Below, one piece after another: positions 25,706 to 36,800 of a DNA stretch of 64,000 bases. Positions within the stretch are counted from its first letter, which is position 1; every line of letters begins with the position of its first letter. The position numbers and the translations under genes were made by a program. Under the pieces are notes generated by a model. It searched no databases and was not told the DNA's origin. It was given only the letters and a program-made list of their open reading frames with translations. Location: assembly GCA_964461435.1 (NCBI GenBank), contig CAYWUI010000009.1, positions 29,103 to 93,102 of the forward strand, in the 5' to 3' direction. Origin of the DNA: G020354785 sp964461435 (lineage in GTDB: Bacteria > Bacteroidota > Bacteroidia > Bacteroidales > UBA10428).

Positions 25706-28700
25706 ATGAAAAAACTTCCCCTTATAATTTTTGTTTTTTCAATATTGCAATCTTTTCTTGCTTATTCCAGTGGCCAGTCTGCAATAAACTTCGCAGGTAA
25801 TGATTCATATATATCTATTGAGAATTCACCTGAGACCAGCTTGTCAGCTTTCACCGTTGAATGCTGGTTTATGAGGAAAGATACAGGGGTGGCAGTAATT
25901 ACAGGGACTGACAGTATTTATGCCATACCTTTAATAGCAAAGGGGATCGGGAAAAATCCGGGCGTACCCAATATGAACTACTTCCTGGGAATAAGGAAGG
26001 AAGACAGCATCATGGTCGCAGGTTTTGAAGAGTCGGCGGCTGGCAGTAATCCCTGTGAAAACCATCATATTTTAGGATTTACAGCAATACGCAGAAATAT
26101 ATGGTACCATGCTGCAGTAACTTATGACGGCGCATATATTAAACTGTATCTTAACGGCATACTGGAGAGCGCTCTCGAAATAAATGAACCCCCCGCCACT
26201 GCCAGTCCGGTTAACACTGCCGCCGGAAGTGTTTTGCTTGCCGGTGATATGCCTGAAGGTTCATTTGCCGGCACCATGGACGAAATAAGAATATGGAACT
26301 ATGCAAAGAGCCAGGAAGAGATTAATAGTAAAATAAATGAGGAAATATCATCAGTCCGGCCCGGACTTGTTGCAGGGCTAGGTTTAAATGAAGGTACGGG
26401 AGATGAAATCCTGTATACAGGCACCCCGGGTTTAAATGTCAGCATATCAGGAAGCGGATGGAGCTGGACAGCAGGTTCCCCCTTTGATAATATTAATCCG
26501 CCGCTCTGCAATAATTTACCGGCATTTAAGGTAGGACTGATTGCCGATCCCCAGTACTGTGACTGCGACCCTTCGGGGACAAGGTTCTACAGGGAAACAA
26601 TTAATAAGCTGCCAGCAGCAATTGATACCCTGAATAAATATGAAGTAGATTTTGTCGTAACCCTGGGCGATTTTATAGACAGGGATTTCGAAAGCTTTAA
26701 CTCCGTTCTGCCTTTCTACAATAACCTTAACATGCCTGATTACAGGCTCCTGGGCAACCATGAATTTGAATATACCGAAGAAATTTATAAAGATTCTGTC
26801 ATTCAGTTGCTTAATATACCTGATTATTACTATTATTTCAGTTACTCCGGCTGGCGCTTTATCGTTCTTGACGGAACGGAGCTGGCCGAATATGACAGTT
26901 TATTGCATCCTGACCTGAGGGACGAAGGAGACAGCCTGTGGCAGAGCATCCAGGGACAAATAAATGCCCTGACATGGAATGGAGGTATTGGCAGAAAACA
27001 AAGAAACTGGTTGGAAAATAAAATACAGGATGCTGCAGACAATAATGAGAACGTAATATTGTTCTGCCATTTTCCCGTGTACCCTTTTCACAGGCTTAAC
27101 CTGTGGAACAGTGAACAAATAATTGAAATCGTGGAAAAGTATGATAATGTTGCAGCATATATAAACGGGCATAACCATGATGGCAATTATGGATTTCTTA
27201 ACGGCAGGCATTATATAACACAGAAAGGTATGGTTGAAACAGCCGGCAATAATTCTTTTTCAATACTGGAAATTTACGACAACCACCTTGTTTTTAACAG
27301 CTATGGACTAATGGATAATCATACTGTACGATTCAGGAATATTAATAAAAAGCCTTATGATATTATCCTTTCGAATAATACACTGACATATGCCCTTGAC
27401 CAGGGGGATTTTGTAAGTAAAATTTCAGTTGTTGACAGCAGCGGTTCAACAAGTCATTCCTGTACTCTCACAAATACTTACTCATTCGCCCATAATTCGC
27501 TGTTCACTGTTTCCGGTGATTCGCTTTTCCTGGCTGCATCACAGGATCTGTCTCACATGGGCCCCCTTTCTGTTAAGATTGCCGCCATGAACTGCTTTCT
27601 TGATACGGTTACAAAAATCCTTACAATAAACTTTGATACTAATGCCGCATACCTGGATGGCAATATTCCTGACACCACCCTTATTCTCGGCCTTGGCAAC
27701 CTTACTGTAGACCCTGGTTCAGTTATTATTGACAAATCAAAATACGGGCTTGCATACACTGCGTATTCCGGTAATACCATGAAAGCTACTGCTGCCATAG
27801 AAGATGGAAACCTTGTTGTGGAGCCGGTAGCAGGCGGTGAATCAACAATAATTATCAGTGGATCTGACAGCTTTACGGGCCAGTCAGTTTCCGATACATT
27901 TAATGTGGTGATAATTGATCCCCTTAATCATATTCCTGCGGCTATAGGGACAATCGGGGATGTGGTGGTTAATTTATACCGCGATACCCTGTATATTGAT
28001 CTTGACACCATATTTTTTGATGAGGATGGGGATACACTGAATTATACACTTTTATCTGATAATGACTCTACAGTAAACTTCAGGCTTATAAATTCATTGC
28101 TTGAAATATCTCCGGCAATTGCGGGGGACAACTACATCGAGTTGTCTGCCGCTGATGACAGGGGAGGCTCCGCCAGCCTCGGCTTCGGGATAATTGTCAA
28201 TACGATGCCTGAAGTTATTAATCTTATTCCGGACCTGTTTTTGCAGGAACATGATCCCCCGGTTTTTGTTAACCTCGATACAATATTTTATGATAAGGAT
28301 TATGATCCCCTTTACTATGAAATAACTGCAGATGACACTGCAGTTATAGCTTTTAACATCTATAAACAATTGCTGGAGCTTGAATCCCTTTTGAATGGCC
28401 ATACCCTGGTGTATATCGTTGCCTATGATGATAAAGGAAGCTTCGCAGGCTTCACCTTCAGTTTTAATGTAAATGGCCGTCCCCGGCTGGACAGGGAGAT
28501 AGCTGATATGATACTGACCTTAGGGGCTCCTCCTGTTCATGTTGATCTTGATACTGTCTTTACTGATCCCGATGGTGATACTCTGCAATATGAAACATAC
28601 AACAGTAACCCTGAAATACTGGACGCTGTGCTTGCAGGTCATGACCTGGCAATCAGCGCCATAAGTGAAGGAGTCACTGATATGGAAATAAGCGCGTATG

Positions 28701-29038
28701 ATCAAAGGGGAGGCACATTTTCCTGCAGTTTCAGTGTTTCTGTCAGTGGTGTTAATGTTGTTTATAACCCTGACAACAAATTTAATATTGACATTTATCC
28801 CAATCCTTTCAGCGATAAAACGAGACTGGCATTTAACCTGACTGAGAGTGGCGTGGTGAGGGTTTCCCTTTACAGCCAGTATGGGCAGCTTATAAAGGTA
28901 CTTGTGTCAGGGTTCCGGAGTGCGGGCAAACAGGAAGTATATATTTCTGCAGAGGATTTATCCCCGGGAATATACTTTTGCCGCCTGGAAGCCGGGAATA
29001 AGCTTATGTATATAAAAAAGATTGTAACAGGTAAATAG
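25706..29038 (+). CDS. Secreted LamG-metallophosphoesterase protein with T9SS sorting domain
   Basis: A 1110-residue exported protein. In order: signal peptide (1-23); LamG/concanavalin-like domain (about 25-240, with TVECWFMRKD and DEIRIWNYAKSQEEI); calcineurin-type phosphoesterase (about 272-545), with LIADPQ, TLGDFID, LLGNHEFEY, LFCHFPVY and INGHNHDGNYG supplying the metal ligands; three beta repeats (about 755-1020), each with a DLDTIFxDxDGD-like acidic loop that could bind calcium; and a type A T9SS sorting domain (about 1033-1110, DIYPNPFSD onward). It is probably released or anchored at the cell surface. Substrate unknown. Confidence 0.85.
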   Translation: MKKLPLIIFVFSILQSFLAYSSGQSAINFAGNDSYISIENSPETSLSAFTVECWFMRKDTGVAVITGTDSIYAIPLIAKGIGKNPGVPNMNYFLGIRKEDSIMVAGFEESAAGSNPCENHHILGFTAIRRNIWYHAAVTYDGAYIKLYLNGILESALEINEPPATASPVNTAAGSVLLAGDMPEGSFAGTMDEIRIWNYAKSQEEINSKINEEISSVRPGLVAGLGLNEGTGDEILYTGTPGLNVSISGSGWSWTAGSPFDNINPPLCNNLPAFKVGLIADPQYCDCDPSGTRFYRETINKLPAAIDTLNKYEVDFVVTLGDFIDRDFESFNSVLPFYNNLNMPDYRLLGNHEFEYTEEIYKDSVIQLLNIPDYYYYFSYSGWRFIVLDGTELAEYDSLLHPDLRDEGDSLWQSIQGQINALTWNGGIGRKQRNWLENKIQDAADNNENVILFCHFPVYPFHRLNLWNSEQIIEIVEKYDNVAAYINGHNHDGNYGFLNGRHYITQKGMVETAGNNSFSILEIYDNHLVFNSYGLMDNHTVRFRNINKKPYDIILSNNTLTYALDQGDFVSKISVVDSSGSTSHSCTLTNTYSFAHNSLFTVSGDSLFLAASQDLSHMGPLSVKIAAMNCFLDTVTKILTINFDTNAAYLDGNIPDTTLILGLGNLTVDPGSVIIDKSKYGLAYTAYSGNTMKATAAIEDGNLVVEPVAGGESTIIISGSDSFTGQSVSDTFNVVIIDPLNHIPAAIGTIGDVVVNLYRDTLYIDLDTIFFDEDGDTLNYTLLSDNDSTVNFRLINSLLEISPAIAGDNYIELSAADDRGGSASLGFGIIVNTMPEVINLIPDLFLQEHDPPVFVNLDTIFYDKDYDPLYYEITADDTAVIAFNIYKQLLELESLLNGHTLVYIVAYDDKGSFAGFTFSFNVNGRPRLDREIADMILTLGAPPVHVDLDTVFTDPDGDTLQYETYNSNPEILDAVLAGHDLAISAISEGVTDMEISAYDQRGGTFSCSFSVSVSGVNVVYNPDNKFNIDIYPNPFSDKTRLAFNLTESGVVRVSLYSQYGQLIKVLVSGFRSAGKQEVYISAEDLSPGIYFCRLEAGNKLMYIKKIVTGK

Positions 29039-29044
29039 TAAAAC

Positions 29045-29062
29045 GCCCGGCAGAAGCCAGGC
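29045..29062. terminator. Possible hairpin between convergent genes
   Basis: GCCCGGC and GCCAGGC pair with one mismatch around a 4-nt loop, in the 34-nt gap between the convergent genes. The T tract is weak on both sides, so this is only a possible terminator. Confidence 0.3.
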
Positions 29063-29072
29063 ATTTCATTTT

Positions 29073-31868
29073 CTATTGAAGTTTGGCTGCTTTTTCCCTT
29101 GCTTCCTGCATCACTTTTTCTGCTTTCGTATCGGCCTCACTTTCCACTTTCTGAGCTTTATCTTCACCTTCCTGCCTTATCTTTTTTGCAGATGCTTCCG
29201 CAGCTTTCTTTGCTACCGGATTTTTAGCTTCTTTAACAAGCCGGTCAGCCTTATCATTTGATTCATAGCGTATCGAATTCGCGGTCTTTTTTGCTTCTGC
29301 CCTGATCTGTGATGCTGTTTTTTCGGCTTCCTCCAGTATCTTTTGTGCTTCTTCATTTGCTTTGGCCTTAACTTCTTCCTTCCTGGTCTCAATTTCCTTT
29401 TTCACTGTTTCCTTAACTGCAGCCTTGATCTCTTCGGTGGTCCGCGTAACGTTGTCTTTAAGATTCAAACTGACCTTGGGATCAGAAAATGTGCCTCCGA
29501 CATTTACTCCCAGGTTCATATTCTCAGACTGGGACAGGTTTAGTCCTTTAGATGCTGCACTTGCATACAGGTTGTTTACAGCCTGATTTGCTCCGGACCC
29601 AAGCTCTGACCTTGGAACATTTATATTAATAGTATAATTCATCGTCTGGTCAATACCCTGATCACCGCCAATGATAAATGTGGTGGTTTTCATTTTTGTC
29701 TCAAGGGGATCAATATAAACCCTGCCGTCCCTTATCTCAAAGTCAACTTTAATATTCTCCAGGGCCAGGTTATCGAATTTATTTGTTTTCAGCTCCCTGC
29801 CAATTTTGTCAAAGATTCCTGAATTGGAAATTCCTATCTGCTGTGATGAAAAGCTTCCTTTCCCTGCGATAGAGTTCAGCACAGGATTCATATGCTCATC
29901 GAGAAGGCTGTTATATGTCATCTGCAGGTTAATTTTGCCTGTCGCATTCTTTGCAACAGGTGCAAGCTCCCCTATAACATCAAAAGCATCAAATGCTGAA
30001 GGTATATCTATACCTGAAGCCTGAATTCCAAAATCAACAAGAGGAGCAGAAACATCCTGCGTATTGTATTCACCGTTCAGCTTCATTGATCCCTTGAGCA
30101 TATCCATGCTAAGATTTTCCAGCGTCACCTTACTGTCCTTTATTGAGATTATGCCATATGTCTTATCAATTTCAAGCTTATCATAAATGATCTTATCAAT
30201 GCTTGAGACAAGCCTGAAATCAATATTTGAAGGAACAGGGAACACTGACAGGGGCACTGTATCTTCCGCCGTTTCTGCTTCAGGCACTTCCCCGCCCTCA
30301 GTCATGAATTCATTTAAGTTTATAAGGTTCGAAGTAAATGTAAACCGGCCACTGACAGTCTCATCCTTGAACATGTATGGTATAAAGTTTTCAAGTCTTC
30401 CTGTCATCTGCATGTCGCTTTGCCCTATATTTGCATTAAAAGAGGCTACCTCCACATATTTGGGCGAGAAATTTAATGAGGACTCAACAATCTTCACCGC
30501 AGCAGGCAAATCCGGACTATTAAACTCAAATCCGTTAATTCTCAGGTAGCCGTCAGCCTTAAACTTTTCATACTCCTCATTTTCTAAGTAGGACATGTAG
30601 CCCATCATATCGAGATTGGATTTGATAGTACCGGTCAGGCTTACACCTTCCATAGGGATGACATCTGTGAGACTGGCAAGGTTAATGCTGGCCGTCAGAT
30701 TACCATTAACATGAAGATCGCTGACCGGTGTTTTGATATTCATGGTCAGATCAACAGGATTTTCACCCAGCTCGACATGAAATTTGTTTATGTCCACTTT
30801 TGTATTGTCATTATTTACCCCGTCAAAAAACAGGTTTATGTCAATTTGAATATTGTCCGCTGACTTGGGTAAGTCAGGATACTTAAACATGGCATTCTCC
30901 ACAATAAGATCCAGTCCGACATCGGGCATTGCTTTCGCATTGTATGTTCCTTTGACAAAACCATCCAGCTTAAGCTTGCCTGTTGTCTTCACATCCTCAA
31001 AGTCCTTCATATATATGGCAGGTACAAGTGACAGCAATGATTTGAAATCAAGCTTGTTAGTTCTGAATATCATGTCCACCTCTATATCTTCCTCATTGGG
31101 CATCTTCACACTCCCGTCAAATCCCAGTGACAGGTCATTTAATGCTATCTCATTCTCTTTGAGAATATAAATTGAATTCTTCAGATCAGCATCAAGGTTG
31201 ACATTAATATTCAGTGATGCGTCTTTAACATACCTTATGCCATCCATGAGGAGGTTTACCAGCTCTGTTGAAGATGTTACCGAAAGAGTAGTAAAGTCCT
31301 GGGACATATCTCCTTTTAAAAGAAAATCAAAGTTCCCAAGCGAGGCCGACATGTTTGAGCTGTCGTCAGTATATGAAATGACAGCATCCCTTATTTCGAA
31401 CTTCTTTAGTGCTACCTTTGTAGTAAACTCCGCCTGCGTGGTATCAACTTCTTCAGGTACTTCCTCCCCGGCTTCTTTCATTATATCCCAGTTTACCGAT
31501 CCGTCCCCGAGGATATGCGCATATATTTCAGGCTTATCTATGACTATTCCCTTAATCTTTATATTCTCCATCTTGATTACACTGATTATGTCAATCCTGA
31601 TATCAAAGGAATTTAGCTTTAGCAGCGTATCGCCTTCAAATTTATCAATGCCTGCTACGGAAAGCTTCTTCAGGGATATGCTGGCATTGGGAAAGTTCTT
31701 TATAAAGGACAGGCCGAGATCACCGAATTCAACCCTTGCATTTACATTTTTATTTATTTGCTGCTTTGCTATTTCCATGATTTTCTCTTTGAATAAAAAG
31801 GGTGCAACGATTAATATCATTAAAATAACCGCTATTACTATGGCCAGAATTTTTAAAAACTTTTTCAT
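29073..31868 (-). CDS. AsmA-family membrane protein with charged helical tail
   Basis: Large inner-membrane-anchored protein of the AsmA type, proposed to carry phospholipids between membranes; 931 residues. An N-terminal membrane helix (about 5-25) and the AsmA N-terminal segment (INKNVNARVEFGDLGLSFIKNFPNASISL) are clear. A long run of beta repeats fills residues 60-790. The last 140 residues (about 790-931) are quite different: a low-complexity Ala/Lys/Glu helix with repeated EEAEKTA and AEAKKTA motifs, like LEA proteins or apolipoproteins. That tail is not part of the usual AsmA architecture. Confidence 0.82.
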   Translation of the reverse strand: MKKFLKILAIVIAVILMILIVAPFLFKEKIMEIAKQQINKNVNARVEFGDLGLSFIKNFPNASISLKKLSVAGIDKFEGDTLLKLNSFDIRIDIISVIKMENIKIKGIVIDKPEIYAHILGDGSVNWDIMKEAGEEVPEEVDTTQAEFTTKVALKKFEIRDAVISYTDDSSNMSASLGNFDFLLKGDMSQDFTTLSVTSSTELVNLLMDGIRYVKDASLNINVNLDADLKNSIYILKENEIALNDLSLGFDGSVKMPNEEDIEVDMIFRTNKLDFKSLLSLVPAIYMKDFEDVKTTGKLKLDGFVKGTYNAKAMPDVGLDLIVENAMFKYPDLPKSADNIQIDINLFFDGVNNDNTKVDINKFHVELGENPVDLTMNIKTPVSDLHVNGNLTASINLASLTDVIPMEGVSLTGTIKSNLDMMGYMSYLENEEYEKFKADGYLRINGFEFNSPDLPAAVKIVESSLNFSPKYVEVASFNANIGQSDMQMTGRLENFIPYMFKDETVSGRFTFTSNLINLNEFMTEGGEVPEAETAEDTVPLSVFPVPSNIDFRLVSSIDKIIYDKLEIDKTYGIISIKDSKVTLENLSMDMLKGSMKLNGEYNTQDVSAPLVDFGIQASGIDIPSAFDAFDVIGELAPVAKNATGKINLQMTYNSLLDEHMNPVLNSIAGKGSFSSQQIGISNSGIFDKIGRELKTNKFDNLALENIKVDFEIRDGRVYIDPLETKMKTTTFIIGGDQGIDQTMNYTININVPRSELGSGANQAVNNLYASAASKGLNLSQSENMNLGVNVGGTFSDPKVSLNLKDNVTRTTEEIKAAVKETVKKEIETRKEEVKAKANEEAQKILEEAEKTASQIRAEAKKTANSIRYESNDKADRLVKEAKNPVAKKAAEASAKKIRQEGEDKAQKVESEADTKAEKVMQEAREKAAKLQ

Positions 31869-32089
31869 GATCAGATATTTTAGAGTTTATATATTAAAAT
31901 TAACTAATTATCCTGAAATGATATTGCACTTAACAAATATTTATTTATTGTTATTTAAAACCAATGCTTAGCATATATATATTCAAAAACCGTCAGTTCG
32001 TCAAAATTGATATAACCTTTTAATATTATGCTCGTATTGCAATTATCCGTATTATATGCAATTATAAGAAAATCTAATTAGTCTCCTTG

Positions 32090-33700
32090 ATGCGAAAGTT
32101 TAAAATCTACAAAGATCAACTTGAGGTTCATGAACTGAAAATTGATATTCTGTTCCAGGCAATATTTAACGACTCACCCGAAGCAATTTTCCTGCTTGAT
32201 GGCAATGATTTTAAAATTACCGAATGTAACCGTAAAGCCATAGAATTGTTCCAGGCAGATGTCAGGTTAAATCTGATAAATCTTGAGTCTTTCAAATTGT
32301 ATGAGAGTGAACCTGCCGAATTCAGCAAAGAGATGATGATAAAAGAAATTGGCAGGGGCCATGAGCATAAGCAGGAACTCGCTTTAAAAACCTTAAAAGG
32401 TAACATTTTCTGGGGAAGTATTTCAGAAAAAAAAGTACAGCTCAACGGAGAAACAGTAATTATTCTCCGTGTTAAGCAGGTTATCGATTATATTGAGGCA
32501 GCAGAAACGCTGGCCACTCTTATTAAGAATACATCAAAGCTGACAGGTGATCCCTTGCTTAGAAAGCTAACCGGACTCCTGGCGAGTACCTTTGAAACAA
32601 AATATTGCTATATAGCAAAAGTGTCAGATAGTGACAAACATCAGGCTGAAACAATAAAATTCTGGTCAAATAACCTGGAAGGGAAGAATTTTGTTTTTGA
32701 TTATAATGTAACGCCCTGTGCTAATGTTTTAAAAGGATACATTACTTTCTACCCCCGGAATCTGCAGGAGATGTTTCCTGAAGATCAGCTTATGGCAACC
32801 ATGGGTATTGAAAGTTTTATCGGCGCACCCATATATAACAATAGTGAAAATCCTATGGGTATGCTTGTACTAATGGATGATAAGCCGATGAAGGAGAAGC
32901 CAAATTCACGGTATATCCTGTCAATATTTGCATCAAGGGCAGGAGCCGAACTGGAAAGAATTCATGCGGAAGAACTGCTGAGAAAACAAACTCAGGAGCT
33001 TATTATGCTAAACGCAATGAAAGATAAGTTTCTCAAAATAACAGCTCATGACCTGAAGAATCCCTTCAGCTCTATAATGGGATTTTCTGAATTACTGAGG
33101 AGAAAAGTCATGAATTACAATAAAAATAAGATCAGGGAAATGGTAAACATCATTGATGACTCTGTAAAGTATAGCTGCACGATCCTGGAAAACCTTTCAG
33201 CCTGGTCAAAAATGCAAAGGGACGTTGTGCCTTATAAACCTGAAAAAATCGATATAAGGGAAATCATAGACATCAATATTGATTACTATATTAATTACGC
33301 CCGGAGAAAAAGCATTTCTGCCGTTAATAACGTAAAGAAAGGGATCTTCGCCCTTGCCGACATAAAGATGCTGGATACGATAATAAAAAACCTGCTTTCT
33401 AATTCCATAAAGTTCACTAATAAAAATGGCCGGATTTCCATTGATGCCTTAAAGAATAATGACAATATAGAGATTATTGTCAGTGATAGCGGAACAGGAA
33501 TGAATAAAAAGGAGATTAAAAAAATTATGGCAGAGGGAACAGATATGCCGGTGTCCCGGATAAGAGATGAAGCAGGATCGGGACTGGGACTTATTATATG
33601 CAAGGATTTTAGTAAAAAGAACAACGGCCGCCTGTGGATTGAAAGTGAACCCGGAAAAGGAACAGATGTACATTTCACTCTTCCTGCCTGCAAGGACTGA
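32090..33700 (+). CDS. PAS-GAF sensor histidine kinase
   Basis: Cytosolic sensor kinase, 537 residues, with no membrane segments. A PAS domain (about 15-120, IFNDSPEAIFLLDGNDFKI onward) is followed by a GAF-like domain (about 140-290). The HisKA helix has H320 in LKITAHDLKNPFSSIMGFSELL, and the ATPase domain has an N box (NLLSNSIKFT) and G boxes (DSGTGMN, GSGLGLI). A TTG at 32087 precedes the ATG; I chose the ATG at 32090. No response regulator gene lies next to it, so its partner and signal are unknown. Confidence 0.9.
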   Translation: MRKFKIYKDQLEVHELKIDILFQAIFNDSPEAIFLLDGNDFKITECNRKAIELFQADVRLNLINLESFKLYESEPAEFSKEMMIKEIGRGHEHKQELALKTLKGNIFWGSISEKKVQLNGETVIILRVKQVIDYIEAAETLATLIKNTSKLTGDPLLRKLTGLLASTFETKYCYIAKVSDSDKHQAETIKFWSNNLEGKNFVFDYNVTPCANVLKGYITFYPRNLQEMFPEDQLMATMGIESFIGAPIYNNSENPMGMLVLMDDKPMKEKPNSRYILSIFASRAGAELERIHAEELLRKQTQELIMLNAMKDKFLKITAHDLKNPFSSIMGFSELLRRKVMNYNKNKIREMVNIIDDSVKYSCTILENLSAWSKMQRDVVPYKPEKIDIREIIDINIDYYINYARRKSISAVNNVKKGIFALADIKMLDTIIKNLLSNSIKFTNKNGRISIDALKNNDNIEIIVSDSGTGMNKKEIKKIMAEGTDMPVSRIRDEAGSGLGLIICKDFSKKNNGRLWIESEPGKGTDVHFTLPACKD

Positions 33701-33861
33701 TTCACATCTTCCGGATCAGGGTCAGCTCCTCATTTTTAATTTTCCCATCAGAACATAAATCAGTTAATATGCCTTTGAATTACGGGCTATTATACTTTAT
33801 TATGTGCAAAATATATTTATAAATATGTAATAAATAAATCAGTAAAATATTATTGTTTTTA

Positions 33862-33885
33862 TACTTTTGCGGCGGGACCTGAAAT
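33862..33885 (+). promoter_or_regulatory. -7 element and start region of purL
   Basis: TACTTTTG (33862-33869) matches TAnnTTTG. The next bases, CGGCGGGACCTGAAAT, share TTGCG and CCTGAA with the rpsF and rplS start regions. No TTG sits at the usual -33 distance. Confidence 0.45.
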
Positions 33886-33898
33886 AAAAAATATATTA

Positions 33899-36800
33899 AT
33901 GATAAGGTTTTTTAAATCCGCTAACAACATATGTTTTGCCGTAAAAACAGGAGAGGAGCTAAGCAGGCCGGTTGTTGAAAAACTGCAATGGCTTTTTGAC
34001 AATTCAGATATTCTTAATGCAGATATTGTTGAAGGCTACTTCATAGGCCCCAAAAAAGAAATGATAACTCCCTGGAGCACCAACGCGGTTGAAATAACCC
34101 AGAATATGGGAATAGATGGTATAGAGAGAATTGAAGAATTTAAAAAGGCTGAGGGCAAGGATGCAGACCATGATCCTATGTTGCAGTCAGTTTATAACGG
34201 GCTGACCCAGGAAATCTTCACTATTAACAAAAAACCTGACCCTGTAATATTTATAAGTGACATCCCTGAATATAACCGCCAGGAAGGCCTTGCTCTCAGC
34301 ACTGAAGAAATAAATTATCTTGAGGATTTGAGTAAGGAGCTTGGCAGAAAACTAACGGACAGCGAGATATTCGGATTCTCACAGGTTAATTCCGAACATT
34401 GCAGGCATAAGATTTTCAACGGCTTATTTATTGTTGACGGAAAGAAAAAGGAATATTCCCTGTTCGGACTTATAAGGCTTACGACAGAGATAAATCCCAA
34501 CAAAGTGGTATCGGCATATAAAGACAATTGTGCATTTATCAGTGGTCCTGCTGTTGAGCAGTTTGCTCCCGGGACACAGGATAAGCCTGACTATTTCGTG
34601 GTCCGCGATATCAATTCCGTCATATCGTTAAAAGCCGAAACCCATAACTTCCCGACCACCGTGGAGCCTTTTAACGGGGCAGCAACAGGCACTGGCGGGG
34701 AGATACGTGACCGGATTGGCGGAGGAAAGGGAGCAGTGCCCCTGGCAGGAACTGCCGTATATATGACCGCCTATCCCCGGCTCAATGGCGGCAGGCCCTG
34801 GGAAAATGTAATGAACGCCCGCAAGTGGCTCTACCAGACTCCTGAAGATATACTTATTAAAGCCTCGAACGGAGCCAGTGATTTCGGTAATAAGTTTGGC
34901 CAGCCCCTGGTATGCGGGAGTGTAATGACTTTCGAACATTATGAAAATGGAAAGAAATATGGCTACGATAAAGTAATTATGCTGGCCGGAGGCATAGGAT
35001 ACGGAAAAGCCGAAGACAGCGTGAAAGATACACCTCACACGGGAGATAAAATTATTATGCTGGGAGGTGATAATTACCGTATTGGCATGGGCGGGGGTGC
35101 CGTATCTTCAGTTGCTACAGGCGAATACGATAATATTATTGAACTTAATGCAGTGCAGCGTTCAAATCCTGAAATGCAAAAAAGGGTATACAATACTATC
35201 AGGGCACTGGCGGAATATGATAAGAACCCGATTGTCTCGGTTCATGATCACGGGGCAGGGGGACACCTTAATTGTTTGTCCGAACTGGTGGAAAAAACTG
35301 GTGGTAAAATATATATAGATAAATTGCCGGTCGGCGATCCCACGCTTTCAGAGAAAGAAATTATTGGCAATGAATCACAGGAAAGAATGGGACTAATATT
35401 AAAAGATGAAGACGCCGGGCTAATAAGCAGAATTGCCGAAAGGGAAAGGGCCCCCTTATATGTTATCGGAGAAACAACAGGGGACAGGCAGTTCACATTT
35501 ATTAACAATAATAATGGTTCAAAGCCTCTCGATCTGCAGCTTGAAAGCCTGTTTGGAAATCCGCCCAAAACAATTATTGAAGATAAAACTGTAAAAGCTG
35601 ACTATGCCGGGCCGAATTACAGCGAATCCGCACTGTACGGCTATCTTGAAAACGTTTTGCAAATTGAAGCCGTTGCATGCAAAGACTGGCTAACCAACAA
35701 GGTTGACAGGTCAGTGACAGGCAGGGTAGCCAAACAGCAAACCTGCGGCTCCATACAGCTACCTTTAAATAATCTTGCCGTTGCTGCACTTGATTATTCA
35801 GGTCACAAAGGAGTAGCTACGTCACTGGGCCATGCCCCGGTAAGCGGTTTGTTAAATGCCGCCAGCGGCTCCGTTCTGTCTATCGCCGAGGCACTGACGA
35901 ATATTATCTGGGCACCTTTAAAAGATGGATTGAAAGGAGTCTCTCTCAGCGCTAACTGGATGTGGCCCTGCAGGAATAAGGGGGAAGACTCAAGATTATA
36001 CAAGGCAGTGAAGGCAGCAAGTGACTTTACCCTGGCGCTGGGAATAAACATACCTACGGGAAAAGACTCTTTGTCCATGACCCAGAAGTACAACGACGGC
36101 GATGTCGTCTACTCACCGGGAACGGTCATAATATCGGCAGCTGCCGAGGTAACCGATATACGAAAGGTCGTTGAGCCCGTGCTCAAACAAAATCAAAACT
36201 CCGCTCTTATTTATATTGACGTCTCAAAAGATAACCCTGAGCTGGGCGGCAGTGCCTTTGCCCAGGTTAACAAAAAGATAGGCAGGAAAGCACCGTCAGT
36301 TAAAGATCCAAATTATTTTACAAAAGTGTTTGACACTGTACAGCTTCTTGTTAATGAAGAAAAAATACTGGCAGGCCATGATATTTCAGCAGGCGGACTG
36401 ATAACCACGCTCCTTGAAATGGCTTTTCCCAGCCCCGGAACCGGACTGGAAATTAACCTCGGGTCGGTCGGTGAAAATGATTTGATAAGAATATTGTTCA
36501 GTGAGAATCCGGGAATTATTATCCAGGTTAGCGAATATAAATATGTTAAGGCTCAACTTAAGGAAAAAAACATTGACCATAAAGTTATAGGGAAGCCTGT
36601 AAAAAACAGGACAATTACAATATCGAAATCAGGCAAAAAATACAGTTTTAATATCGACGATCTGAGGGACATATGGTTCAGAACTTCATATTTGCTGGAC
36701 AGAAAACAGTGCGGAAATGAATTGGCAGCAGAACGATTTCTGAATTATAAGAATCAAAAGCTCGAGTTTAGTTTTAGCAAGAATTTTACAGGTAAACTTC

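Noticed and set aside
31198..31971. 257-residue plus-strand frame opposite the AsmA-like gene
   Set aside because: Ser/Phe-rich complement of a Lys/Glu/Asp-rich gene; no start context, and it only looks long because of the codon bias of the real gene.
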